From an uncultured Lachnobacterium sp. (GTDB lineage: Bacteria; Bacillota; Clostridia; Lachnospirales; Lachnospiraceae), in NCBI GenBank assembly GCA_900550545.1, contig URSS01000064.1, forward strand, positions 1-9,760: DNA of 9,760 nt, read 5' to 3'. Shown piece after piece: positions 1-7,046 of the stretch (positions are counted from its first letter, which is position 1; each line of letters opens with the position of its first letter). A program made the position numbers and the translations under genes. The notes under the pieces are model-generated. The model was not told the DNA's origin. It did not search any database and saw only the letters and a list, made by a program, of their open reading frames with translations.

Positions 1-1901
1 GATGTACCTTTGATATTTCAAATAATAAAATACTTATTAATATGGAGCAATTTGGTAAAATCAAAGCAGCAAATTTCTACAGGGGATGTTATCTGACGGA
101 TGATATTCCGGGTGTGTGGATGCATAAAGACTTTTCATCGGTTTCGCTGTTTTATGAAATTTTTATCAATGGACATAAGCAAATACCGGAGGAAGCGACA
201 GAATACATTATGGATTTCGTTGATAATATATTTCCCAGAACGGTTTTAAGCTTTGAAGACATAAAGGTATCTGTTGTTTCTTATGCGCCTGTAAGTGAAA
301 ATGGAAATGAGAGAAGCAATGCTTTTGTATATGGAATATGCATTGAAAATCTCAGTACAAGACAGATCAATGGGACAGCCCGTATTTTTAAGGAAATTGC
401 TCCGGAAGAGGAACTGTTTGGAAACGAAGTCAGTATTTTGCAGGGGAGTGGAAGAGAAAAATCAGAGTTTACCCTGAATCCTTTGGAAAAAATATGGATT
501 CCATCGGTTATTTATGCACCTGGAAGATATGAAGAGGCTGAAAACATCAGATTAAACAGTGAGTATTGGTTTGATCAGACTCACAGTTATTTCAGAAATA
601 TAATAGGAAGACTGATAGTGGAAAAAAATCCAATGGAAGGTGCGTTGTTTGAAAGATCTGTAATGCAGTGTTTTAACGCTATCGCAATGAATGCAGAAGG
701 TGAAGTGGTTGGTTCTAATTGGGGTTCCTTTCCGGCAACCCGCCAGATCTGGATGAAGGATATGTATTATGCATTCCTTCCCTTCTGCCTGTTGGAGCCT
801 GACCTGGCCTGGAAAGGTGCCGAGTGGTTCGTTCATTACGGTGTGAGACCTAAAGGCGATAAATGTGAAGGTGGAGTCACACATTCATTGGGAAATTCAC
901 TGGCTGGGATACTTTTAGCAGGTATTATCTTTGAATCCACAGGGAAGGCAGATTTTTTAAAAAACAAGCCGGAAATGTTTTCAAAAATGAATCAGATTAT
1001 GGATGAGGTAGAACATGTAGAGAATGCGGAAGATTCACTATATCCGAGTATCTGGATTTCAGATGCACTGGCATTGGGAAAATATCATACGGGAAGCAAC
1101 ATCTGTGTCTGGAAAGCATTTCAAAGCATGGCTGAGATATATGGTTATGTTTTTCATGACGGAAAAAAACAGGCTTATTATGCAGAAAAGGCAAAAAAGT
1201 TAAAAGCTGCAATTGAAGACAAAATGACAGTAATGGTAGATGGGAAAAGACAATATCTTGAGGGTATTGGAGGCGTTGAAGAGTCACAGAAGAGGTGGAT
1301 TTCAGAAGAGAATTATAAAAAGCCCTTTCTTGATACAGCGCTTATATTCCTGCAGGATGTCATCAGGGATAAAAAAATTAATCTTCTCATGCATGATGGA
1401 GAAGAGAGCGATACGACCTTAATGCCGTTTTATGGATATTGTGATTATTTCGATGAATCCTATAGAAATTTCGTGAATTTCACAGTGACGGAGAATCCCA
1501 CCTATGATGCAGAGATTAAAGGCATTCGTTGGGGTGGAATGTCAGGTGCCACCTTCCCGGGGTTTATAAGTGCGCTGTCCGCTGCTGAAGATGAGGAATC
1601 ATTCAGAGGAAGAGAAGGCAGGATGACAGAGCTCCTTCGCTTGGCAGATGTTGACGGAAGCTGGTGGTGGTGGCCATATAGTGTGGAAAGTCAAAAAGGC
1701 GAGGTTGGCAGAAGCAATGGATGTGGAAAGTGCGCATGGGCATCCGGGGTCTTTGCAGTGATGTATATTACACAATTTCTTGGAATCAGACATAATGGCA
1801 TATACAACGAAACACAGGTATCTCCAATGAATTTTCTGGGAAGATTCAGGTGGGAAAACATACCATTTGCAGGAGGTATCGCAATAGAAGGAGAGGAATA
1901 A
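1..1901 (+). CDS. Six-hairpin glycosidase-like hydrolase, 5' end outside the window
   Basis: Probable cytoplasmic glycoside hydrolase; exact family and substrate not recognised. The reading frame is open to the first bases of the window. The first in-frame ATG (position 42) has no Shine-Dalgarno sequence, and the residues before it (FDISNNKILIN) read like coding sequence, so I treat the gene as 5'-partial. Numbering from that ATG, residues 1-165 look like a beta-rich amino-terminal domain. Residues 175-600 look like an alpha/alpha toroid of paired helices with many aromatics. Motifs that suggest a sugar-binding cleft are NWGSFPATRQIWMKDMYY (226-243, acidic D240), a His/Gly-rich segment near 278-285, and GSWWWWPYS near 545. 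No signal peptide is visible, but the true amino terminus is missing. The stop codon directly abuts the downstream GH172 ATG, so the two genes are translationally coupled. The fold class is moderately sure; the enzymatic activity is inference. Confidence 0.7.
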   Translation, partial: CTFDISNNKILINMEQFGKIKAANFYRGCYLTDDIPGVWMHKDFSSVSLFYEIFINGHKQIPEEATEYIMDFVDNIFPRTVLSFEDIKVSVVSYAPVSENGNERSNAFVYGICIENLSTRQINGTARIFKEIAPEEELFGNEVSILQGSGREKSEFTLNPLEKIWIPSVIYAPGRYEEAENIRLNSEYWFDQTHSYFRNIIGRLIVEKNPMEGALFERSVMQCFNAIAMNAEGEVVGSNWGSFPATRQIWMKDMYYAFLPFCLLEPDLAWKGAEWFVHYGVRPKGDKCEGGVTHSLGNSLAGILLAGIIFESTGKADFLKNKPEMFSKMNQIMDEVEHVENAEDSLYPSIWISDALALGKYHTGSNICVWKAFQSMAEIYGYVFHDGKKQAYYAEKAKKLKAAIEDKMTVMVDGKRQYLEGIGGVEESQKRWISEENYKKPFLDTALIFLQDVIRDKKINLLMHDGEESDTTLMPFYGYCDYFDESYRNFVNFTVTENPTYDAEIKGIRWGGMSGATFPGFISALSAAEDEESFRGREGRMTELLRLADVDGSWWWWPYSVESQKGEVGRSNGCGKCAWASGVFAVMYITQFLGIRHNGIYNETQVSPMNFLGRFRWENIPFAGGIAIEGEE

Positions 1902-2990
1902 ATGATGTTAGGATTAAATCAGATTATGATATTAAATGGTGGTCAGTCACGATCAATCACAGGTGAGAACAAGGAAGGGAAAAAAGGAGCCGGAGGACAG
2001 GCGGCAGGAGATCTGGGAAAGGGAAGAAAAGGTTCACCCTGTACATCACTTCCTATGGGAAAAACTACAGTCCTGGCAGATATTGAAGGTCCTGGAACCA
2101 TTCAGCATATTTTTTTTACGGTAACAAATAAAACAGAGAAAGGATGCTTTGTTTTAAGAGACCTCGTTCTGCGTGTTTATTGGGATGAAGAAGAAAAGCC
2201 ATCTGTAGAGTGTCCGGTTGGAGATTTCTTTTGCTGTGGCTTTGGCGTAGATTGTACAGTAAATTCTTTACCGATAGTAGTAAATCCTGTAAGGGGATTT
2301 CATTGTTATTTTCCAATGCCATTTAAAAAGCATGCAAAAATAACAATTGAAAATCAACATCCAGCGGATATTGGAGGCTTTTTTTATCAGATTGATTATA
2401 ACCTGAAGGAGGTACCTGAAAATGCCGGATATTTTTATGCACAATGGAGACGTGAGCCATTGACCATCAAGGCAGAAGATTACACAATTCTTGACAATGT
2501 AAGTGGACGGGGACAATATATAGGAACTTATGTTGGAATTGCTGCTTTGGAGCGTTATTGGTGGGGAGAGGGTGAAATGAAATTTTACCTTGATGGAGAT
2601 GTGGAATATCCTACGATCTGTGGTACAGGAACGGAAGATTATTTCGGAGGTGCATGGAGCTATGCCGGATTTAAAGATGGAAAATTCCAGGAACAGAATT
2701 TTTGTACTCCGTTTATAGGCTATCCTTTTTATTCAAAAAATGATTCTCTGTATCAATCCTGTTACTTTAATGATGACTGTCCTCCTATGCGTGGACTATA
2801 CAGGTGGCATATTATGGATCCTATATGCTTTGAAAAAGATATCCGTGTAACAATGCAGCAAATTGGGTTATCTCCATATGGATTGTTTGAACGACAGGAT
2901 GATGTGTGTTCTGTAGCATATTGGTATCTTGATTCACCATGTGGTTTTGAGGCAAAACTTACAGAAAGGGAAGCGAGATTACCAAGATAA
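1902..2990 (+). CDS. GH172 family (DUF2961) glycoside hydrolase
   Basis: Member of DUF2961, now CAZy family GH172. Characterised members act on alpha-D-fructofuranosides/difructose dianhydride I or on D-arabinofuranosyl linkages. What shows this: an amino-terminal SRSITGENKEGKKGAGG segment (16-32), VLADIEGPGTIQHIFFT (57-73), and WWGEGEMKFYLDGD (220-233) followed by GTGTEDYFGGAWS (241-253). The last two are hallmark family motifs and E223 and E245 are candidate active-site acids; their exact roles are not assigned here. At 362 residues it has the single-domain length usual for bacterial DUF2961 proteins, with no signal peptide, so it probably acts inside the cell on imported oligosaccharides. 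The start follows the upstream stop without a gap and has AGGAGAGG just upstream; a second ATG follows immediately and could also serve. It most likely forms one operon with the preceding hydrolase. Substrate is not determinable from sequence. Confidence 0.9.
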   Translation: MMLGLNQIMILNGGQSRSITGENKEGKKGAGGQAAGDLGKGRKGSPCTSLPMGKTTVLADIEGPGTIQHIFFTVTNKTEKGCFVLRDLVLRVYWDEEEKPSVECPVGDFFCCGFGVDCTVNSLPIVVNPVRGFHCYFPMPFKKHAKITIENQHPADIGGFFYQIDYNLKEVPENAGYFYAQWRREPLTIKAEDYTILDNVSGRGQYIGTYVGIAALERYWWGEGEMKFYLDGDVEYPTICGTGTEDYFGGAWSYAGFKDGKFQEQNFCTPFIGYPFYSKNDSLYQSCYFNDDCPPMRGLYRWHIMDPICFEKDIRVTMQQIGLSPYGLFERQDDVCSVAYWYLDSPCGFEAKLTEREARLPR

Positions 2991-3024
2991 TTCGGAACAC
3001 TCCTGGAAACGAACATGCTGATAA

Positions 3025-3033
3025 CCCCCCCCC
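3025..3033. repeat. Homopolymer of nine C
   Basis: Nine consecutive C in an otherwise AT-rich spacer, 21 bases before the ribosome binding site that precedes the GH31 fragment. Such tracts are prone to slipped-strand length change and to sequencing error. It lies outside any coding region I can support. Confidence 0.9.
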
Positions 3034-3066
3034 TTTATTTAGAAAAATATTATAAAGGAAGGATTA

Positions 3067-3090
3067 ATGATTGGTGGAGTGAAGGTCTAG
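3067..3090 (+). other. In-frame mini-ORF ahead of the GH31 fragment
   Basis: A strong Shine-Dalgarno sequence, AAAGGAAGG at 3054-3062, sits 4 bases before an ATG that reads only MIGGVKV and then TAG. The mini-ORF is in the same frame as the GH31 fragment that starts at 3106. It may be a leader peptide that couples translation to the next start, or the start of the original gene cut by a nonsense codon. GH31 relatives usually begin close to the 3106 methionine, so the leader or remnant readings are both open. Confidence 0.35.
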
Positions 3091-3105
3091 TCAGGGACAG
3101 GAACG

Positions 3106-3516
3106 ATGGTAAGGAACTATATCTTTGGAGAACCGATTGAAACAGATGCTGTGGTAAAGGAGATCGCGTCCTCTGCATGGTGCGATGGTGTTTTTCAGAA
3201 AAAAGAAGACGGTTTTCATTATTCCTTGAAAGAGGATGAAATCGTGTACGGGCTTGGAAAAAATGTGCGTGGCATCAATAAGAGGGGCTGGCGTTACATC
3301 AGCAATTGCAGCGATAATCCGAATCATTGCGAGAACACGAATTCCCTGTATGGAGAACACAACTTCATTATGGTGGGAGACGGAGTGCATGAAACCTATG
3401 GCCTGTTTGTGGACACGCCGGGCAGGGTGACAGCCTTGGCCCATAGAGTACATAATTTTTACAGTCATGACACAAGAAAAGCTCCCTCACAGGAAGGAAC
3501 TTTGTCTACAGTTTGA
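3106..3516 (+). pseudogene. GH31 alpha-glucosidase, amino-terminal fragment
   Basis: The first 110 or so residues match the amino-terminal beta-sandwich (galactose-mutarotase-like, N-terminal) domain of GH31 alpha-glucosidase/alpha-xylosidase enzymes. The telling segment is YGLGKNVRGINKRGW (residues 48-62), followed by NCSDNPNHCENTNSLYGEHNF and YGLFVDTPGRVT. After GRVT the expected continuation (a TFDIG-like strand and the whole catalytic barrel) is missing; about 28 unrelated residues follow before the stop. GH31 enzymes are usually 600-800 residues, so this 136-residue product cannot be catalytic: the nucleophile and acid/base aspartates lie in the lost part. The ATG at 3106 has only AGGA three bases upstream, a weak and too-close ribosome binding site. 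Position after the GH172 gene suggests it was the third gene of the sugar operon, cut by a deletion or rearrangement near 3435. Confidence 0.72.
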
Positions 3517-3546
3517 ACAGAGGTGACATACTTTGTCACCTCTGTT
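3516..3546. terminator. Perfect 13-bp hairpin between convergent genes
   Basis: AACAGAGGTGACA (3516-3528) and TGTCACCTCTGTT (3534-3546) form a perfect 13-bp stem with a 5-base loop. It sits between the stop of the GH31 fragment and the stop of the convergent response regulator, where a bidirectional terminator is expected. Neither side carries a run of T, so intrinsic termination is not certain; it may instead protect mRNA 3' ends or mark a rearrangement junction. Confidence 0.55.
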
Positions 3547-3586
3547 GGATAAAAATATGGTCTGAATGGAATCAGATCGGTTAGTT

Positions 3587-5167
3587 TTAATTAAATGTCT
3601 GTGTAATCTTCCTGTAATCATTCGGAGACATTCCTATGTAGGATGAAAAAACTCGGTTAAAATATCGTTGGTTAGGATATCCTACTAAATCAGAAATTTC
3701 AGTTATTTTTTTATTGGTTTCTTTCAGAAGATGTTTGGATTCCTCAATTCGGAGCTCAGTCAGGATGATGGTAAAGTTTTTTCCTGTATGCTGGCGAATC
3801 AATCGGCTTACATAAGAGGGATTACGCTGTACATATTCAGATACACTGGTCAGGCTGATGGATTGATTATAGTTCTGTTTTATATATTTCAGTACCAGTT
3901 CAACAATTGTATTGCCATTCGCCTGATACTGGGAATTGACCAGCCTGCACATGGATGTAACAATTGGAAAAAAAGGATTGATAGAATAGCTTTTCCCGAT
4001 TGTTCTTTTTAATGTACTCAATTCATTAAGGATCTCATCCTTTAATTCATGAATCTGTGTTATTTCCCGTAAGGTAAAGGAAAGGGAAGAAAGCAGGAAG
4101 AAAAAGATTTCTTCGCTGATGCTTTTACTTTCTGATAAATCAGATGAAAAGCTATCCAGACATTTTGCCGCTTCCTTGACATTGCCGGCTAAGATCTGTG
4201 TAGAAAGGAACTGCGCCTTTTCGTGAAGATTGAACAGGCAGTATGATTTCGTGCTTAAATCATCATAAAATATAATGGAATCATTAGGGTGATTTTCGTA
4301 ATGGGACTGACATATCGTTATTTGACGGCGCAGGGTATTCAGATGATTAAAATTATTAGACAGACTACTTATGCTGATCTGAAAAAGTACATCATTTTCT
4401 TCCAGTTCATTTAGCAGAAGTTCCATATCCTTCATCATGGCATAATTAGAAAACCCGTCGCTTTCTGAAGGGTAAATCCAGTATATCGCATCTCCAATAT
4501 TATATAGAAGAGCATTGTTGTCCCGCTTTTTTATGGCTAATTCTGCCAGATGGGAATAATAGTATTTTTCTTCAATCTGATTAGAAATTGAATCAATGTA
4601 AAAATGGCATTTGATAACAACGAGCCGGAAGTCCCTGATATCTATGTGAAGCAGATTTTTCTGCACAAGTAATTGATCTTCAGACATAGGAGAGGACCAG
4701 AAAAGCAGCTCCTGTAAAAACTGTTTTCGGATATAAGATTCATTTTCATTGAAATAGCTACGAAGAACTTCATAGTTACTTTCCCGGCGTCTGGCAGCTT
4801 CAAGTTTTGCTATTGCATGGCGTATACAGGACAATGTTGATTCAGCATCTATAGGCTTTAAAATATAATCAAATACGTTATACCGGATGGCAGCCTGGGC
4901 ATATTTGAATTCAGAGTAACCTGTAATTAAAATCACCAGTATTTCAGGATATGTTTCTTTGACATACTGTGCCAGATCAAGTCCGTTTTTTACCGGCATG
5001 CGTATATCAGACAGCACGATATCAGGATGATGGGTTTCAATTATATCTATGGCAGTCGGTACCTCAGGTGCACATAAAATATCAGAAAAAGAAAGCGGGC
5101 TTTCGGAAATAAGCTGAACAAGTTTTTGACGTTGGATATCTTCGTCATCTACAATTAGTATTTTCAT
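3587..5167 (-). CDS. YesN-type response regulator, REC + AraC helix-turn-helix
   Basis: Cytoplasmic two-component response regulator of 526 residues. The amino-terminal receiver domain (1-120) has the full phosphorylation site: acidic pair D7/D8, phospho-acceptor D54 in VLSDIRMP, T82 in ILITGYSEF and K104 in YILKP. A variable linker domain (about 125-425) follows, as in YesN proteins. The carboxy-terminal AraC-type DNA-binding domain (about 428-526) has two helix-turn-helix units and ends with the signature YPNQRYFNRVFSSYIGMSPNDYRK. I chose the ATG at 5167 because MKILIVDDED is the canonical receiver start and GAGGAGA lies 6 bases upstream; an 18-residue upstream extension has no ribosome binding site. 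YesN regulators normally pair with a YesM-type membrane histidine kinase and control sugar ABC transporters and glycosidases. No kinase is adjacent here. Regulation of the neighbouring hydrolase operon is inference. Confidence 0.93.
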   Translation of the reverse strand: MKILIVDDEDIQRQKLVQLISESPLSFSDILCAPEVPTAIDIIETHHPDIVLSDIRMPVKNGLDLAQYVKETYPEILVILITGYSEFKYAQAAIRYNVFDYILKPIDAESTLSCIRHAIAKLEAARRRESNYEVLRSYFNENESYIRKQFLQELLFWSSPMSEDQLLVQKNLLHIDIRDFRLVVIKCHFYIDSISNQIEEKYYYSHLAELAIKKRDNNALLYNIGDAIYWIYPSESDGFSNYAMMKDMELLLNELEENDVLFQISISSLSNNFNHLNTLRRQITICQSHYENHPNDSIIFYDDLSTKSYCLFNLHEKAQFLSTQILAGNVKEAAKCLDSFSSDLSESKSISEEIFFFLLSSLSFTLREITQIHELKDEILNELSTLKRTIGKSYSINPFFPIVTSMCRLVNSQYQANGNTIVELVLKYIKQNYNQSISLTSVSEYVQRNPSYVSRLIRQHTGKNFTIILTELRIEESKHLLKETNKKITEISDLVGYPNQRYFNRVFSSYIGMSPNDYRKITQTFN

Positions 5168-5173
5168 AACAGG

Positions 5174-5180
5174 TCTCCTC
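5174..5180 (-). promoter_or_regulatory. Ribosome binding site deciding the response-regulator start
   Basis: On the - strand this reads GAGGAGA, ending 6 bases before the ATG at 5167. It is the only good Shine-Dalgarno sequence near the gene's 5' end and rules out the longer reading from 5221. Confidence 0.8.
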
Positions 5181-5316
5181 GTATAATAAGTGTATAGCCA
5201 GTAGAAACAATGGTTATGCACTTATTCTTTCTATAGATTTATAGATGATCTGAGACACCTGGGATAAACCCTTTCCATCTCATCTACATTGGTTATTAGT
5301 TATATAGGCTATTCTG

Positions 5317-5325
5317 TGGTATGAT
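5317..5325 (+). promoter_or_regulatory. Extended -10 promoter for the IS110 non-coding RNA
   Basis: TGGTATGAT matches an extended -10 box (TG, one base, then TATGAT), which can work without a good -35; only a poor TTAGTT is found about 18 bases upstream. It would start transcription near 5332, just before the folded region. Confidence 0.5.
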
Positions 5326-5331
5326 ATCAGC

Positions 5332-5545
5332 AGAGTCTGATGTCTAGAGGCACTGCTTTCGCACCTTTCAGCCCAGTTTCTGGTGACTGCTCATGGAGCA
5401 TGCAGCCTGAATCATATGTCATATTCCGCTTACACAGATGTTTCATCCTCTGGCGTATAGCACCAGCAAAAGAGCTGCCAGAGTGAATGCTTATTACGCG
5501 AGGTTTCGGTCAGCATATGATTCCCAGGATAAACCTTTACCTTCA
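5332..5545 (+). ncRNA. Candidate IS110 bridge RNA (seekRNA)
   Basis: IS110-group elements encode a structured bridge RNA in the non-coding left end; it carries one loop that reads the target and one that reads the donor junction. Seen here in order: a 5' structured part with TTCAG/CTGAA (5367-5371 with 5407-5411) enclosing small hairpins, including TGCTC-ATG-GAGCA (5388-5400); stem A, CTCTGGC with GCCAGAG (5448-5454, 5477-5483), a perfect 7-bp stem closing a 22-base loop; and stem B, AGGTTT with AAACCT (5501-5506, 5531-5536), a perfect 6-bp stem closing a 24-base loop. Two consecutive stems with similar large loops are what the target- and donor-binding loops should look like. Start is set from the extended -10 box; the 3' end is uncertain and lies before the transposase ribosome binding site. 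IS621's RNA is about 177 nt, so the size is compatible. Structure was drawn by eye. Confidence 0.6.
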
Positions 5546-5582
5546 GGTGCCAAGAATACATAATCGGAAAGGCGGTGATATC

Positions 5583-6869
5583 ATGATTAAGATTAACCCA
5601 TTATCTACGCTTTACGTCGGTATTGACGTCAGTTCAAAATCCAACTATGTTTGTGCTTTGGATTTCTATAAAAATAAATATATCAATTCTTCTTTTGCTA
5701 ATAATCAGCCTGGTGCCGAAGAGTTGGCTCAGAAGATTTTAGAGTGTTTAAAAGAACACCCTGACCTGAATACGGTTGTTGCTGCTTTGGAGTCTACCTC
5801 TGTCTACAGCATACATATCGCAAACTATCTTTCTTCCTGTGAAGAACTAATGCCTTTTAAACCTTTTATTTTTGTGCTCAACCCAAAATGTACGGCTAAT
5901 TACAAAAAGTCTTACATTGGACTTGGTAAATCAGATCCTATTGATGCTTTTGTCATTGCTGATTATGCACGTGCCGGTAACATTGAAACCGAGCCTTGGC
6001 GTGGTAGTCAGTTTCTGGCTTTAAAACGCCTTACAAGACATCGTTTACATTTGGTTGAGTGTATCACCAGAGAAAAGGCTTATCTGGTTTCCAATCTGTA
6101 TCTGAAATTCAGTGAATTACAGATGCTTGAAAAGGACAATCAGCCTTTCTGCGACATTTATGGTGCAACTTCATCCAGTGTGCTTACAGAATACCTTTCT
6201 CCCGAAGAAATCATCGAATCTTCTGAGGAAGAATTGGTTTCTTTTCTCGCTGATAAAAGTCGCAACCGCATTAAAGATATAAGCAAAACCGCAGACCTTC
6301 TAAAGAAAGCTGCCAGAGACTCCTATCGCCTTGATAAAGCCTTGTATGAGCCGCTGAATGTTTCTATCGCAAGTTCTTTCAACTGCATCGAAACCTTCAA
6401 GAAAGAAATCAAAGCAATTGATATAGCCATTGAAAGAGAAATTAAAGGCTTAAATCCTAATGCCTTTATCATTCTCCAATCCATTGATGGCATTGGACCT
6501 GTTTTTGCAGGTGGTATCGTTGCTGAAATTGGCGATATATCTGCTTTCACATCATCTGATGCTCTTGCTAAATATGCCGGTCTTTGTTGGCGTTCTAACC
6601 AATCAGGTGACTTTGATGGTGAAGATACTCCTATGACCAAAGCTGGTAACCGTTATCTCAGATACTATCTTGGCGAAGCCGCCAACAGTATGAGAAAACA
6701 CAACGTTGAGTACGGAGCGTACTATCGAAAGAAGTACAACGAAGTTTCCAAACATCAACACAAAAGAGCACTCGCGCTGACTTCACGTAAATTCGTTCGT
6801 TTGGTTTATGGATTGCTGGCCAGAAACCAACTGTACTCCGGCGTATCGCTGGATACTTCAAATGAATAA
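5583..6869 (+). CDS. IS110-family transposase (DEDD recombinase)
   Basis: RNA-guided DNA recombinase that moves the surrounding element through a circular intermediate. 428 residues, full length for the family. The amino-terminal RuvC-like DEDD domain (PF01548 type, about 10-170) keeps all four acidic residues: D15 in YVGIDVSS, E70 in VAALEST, and D118 and D121 in GKSDPIDA. A coiled helical linker (about 200-290) follows. The carboxy-terminal Transposase_20 domain (PF02371 type, about 296-380) starts at LQSIDGIGPVFAG and contains the family serine in RSNQSG (S341). I chose the ATG at 5583 because the protein starts directly before the DEDD domain and GGCGGTGA precedes it; the open frame reaches back to 5487 only because the non-coding left end happens to lack stops. 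All visible catalytic residues are present, so the enzyme is probably active. IS110-group rather than IS1111-group is suggested by the long left and very short right non-coding ends. Confidence 0.96.
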   Translation: MIKINPLSTLYVGIDVSSKSNYVCALDFYKNKYINSSFANNQPGAEELAQKILECLKEHPDLNTVVAALESTSVYSIHIANYLSSCEELMPFKPFIFVLNPKCTANYKKSYIGLGKSDPIDAFVIADYARAGNIETEPWRGSQFLALKRLTRHRLHLVECITREKAYLVSNLYLKFSELQMLEKDNQPFCDIYGATSSSVLTEYLSPEEIIESSEEELVSFLADKSRNRIKDISKTADLLKKAARDSYRLDKALYEPLNVSIASSFNCIETFKKEIKAIDIAIEREIKGLNPNAFIILQSIDGIGPVFAGGIVAEIGDISAFTSSDALAKYAGLCWRSNQSGDFDGEDTPMTKAGNRYLRYYLGEAANSMRKHNVEYGAYYRKKYNEVSKHQHKRALALTSRKFVRLVYGLLARNQLYSGVSLDTSNE

Positions 6870-6880
6870 AATACACCCTG

Positions 6881-6903
6881 CTTAAGAGCACTTTTCTCTT
6901 AGG
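6881..6903 (+). repeat. Imperfect inverted repeat across the predicted IS right end
   Basis: CTTAAGAG (6881-6888) pairs with CTCTTAGG (6896-6903) through eight pairs including one G-T wobble, with a 7-base loop. No T run follows, so it is a poor terminator. It straddles the predicted CT core at 6891-6892. It may be part of the element's right end, or the target may itself have been a small palindrome. Confidence 0.45.
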
Positions 6904-7046
6904 TCTATTAAAGTTACCCTTTTATCTGAAATACATATCAAAATCTTTTCAAAAATCATCTTGACATATCACCAGATTGCTCCATTTCGTATTCTTTATG
7001 TAAATTATATAAATACATATAATCTGCGGCAACCAAGTTGACAGAT

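Larger units (their letters stand above)
5259..6892 (+). mobile_element. IS110-family insertion sequence, apparently intact
   Basis: The element carries one DEDD transposase gene and a long non-coding left end of about 320 bp; IS110 elements lack terminal inverted repeats and target duplications, as here. The ends are my prediction, not observed by comparison. A CT core at 5259-5260 (left) and another at 6891-6892 (right) are the only pair I found that agree with both candidate guide loops in the left end. The element counted with one core copy would be 1632 bp, with a right end of only about 21 bp after the transposase stop. It sits between the divergent response-regulator and helix-turn-helix genes and interrupts no recognisable gene. 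The existence of the element is sure; its exact borders are tentative. Confidence 0.75.

Noticed and set aside
552..884. 110-codon open frame on the - strand, and similar frames opposite the other large genes
   Set aside because: These are shadows of strongly coding genes, with no ribosome binding site and no recognisable protein features.
3467..3526. 19-codon ORF MTQEKLPHRKELCLQFEQR as a separate small gene
   Set aside because: No ribosome binding site and too short; kept only as a hint that the end of the GH31 fragment came from another gene.
5183..5210. TTGTTT-16-TATTAT on the - strand as the response-regulator promoter
   Set aside because: Its start point would fall within the ribosome binding site; no other convincing promoter was found between 5168 and 5258.
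5192..5461. Seven-base match GTATAGC at 5192-5198 and 5455-5461 as an alternative left target
   Set aside because: One or two 7-base matches are expected by chance in this comparison, no CT core follows it, and no right-side partner was found.
5262..5535. Direct repeat GGATAAACC (5262-5270 and 5527-5535) as a left-target guide match
   Set aside because: The second copy lies across the end of loop B and the 3' arm of stem B, so it is unlikely to be free as a guide. The similarity partly follows from the CCTGG/CCAGG near-palindrome.
5487..5582. 32 extra codons upstream of the transposase start, from an ATG at 5487
   Set aside because: They overlap candidate guide loop B and have no ribosome binding site. 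IS110 proteins start right before the DEDD domain, which fits 5583.
6961..6989. TTGACA at 6961-6966 as a promoter
   Set aside because: No acceptable -10 box at 16-18 bases downstream.
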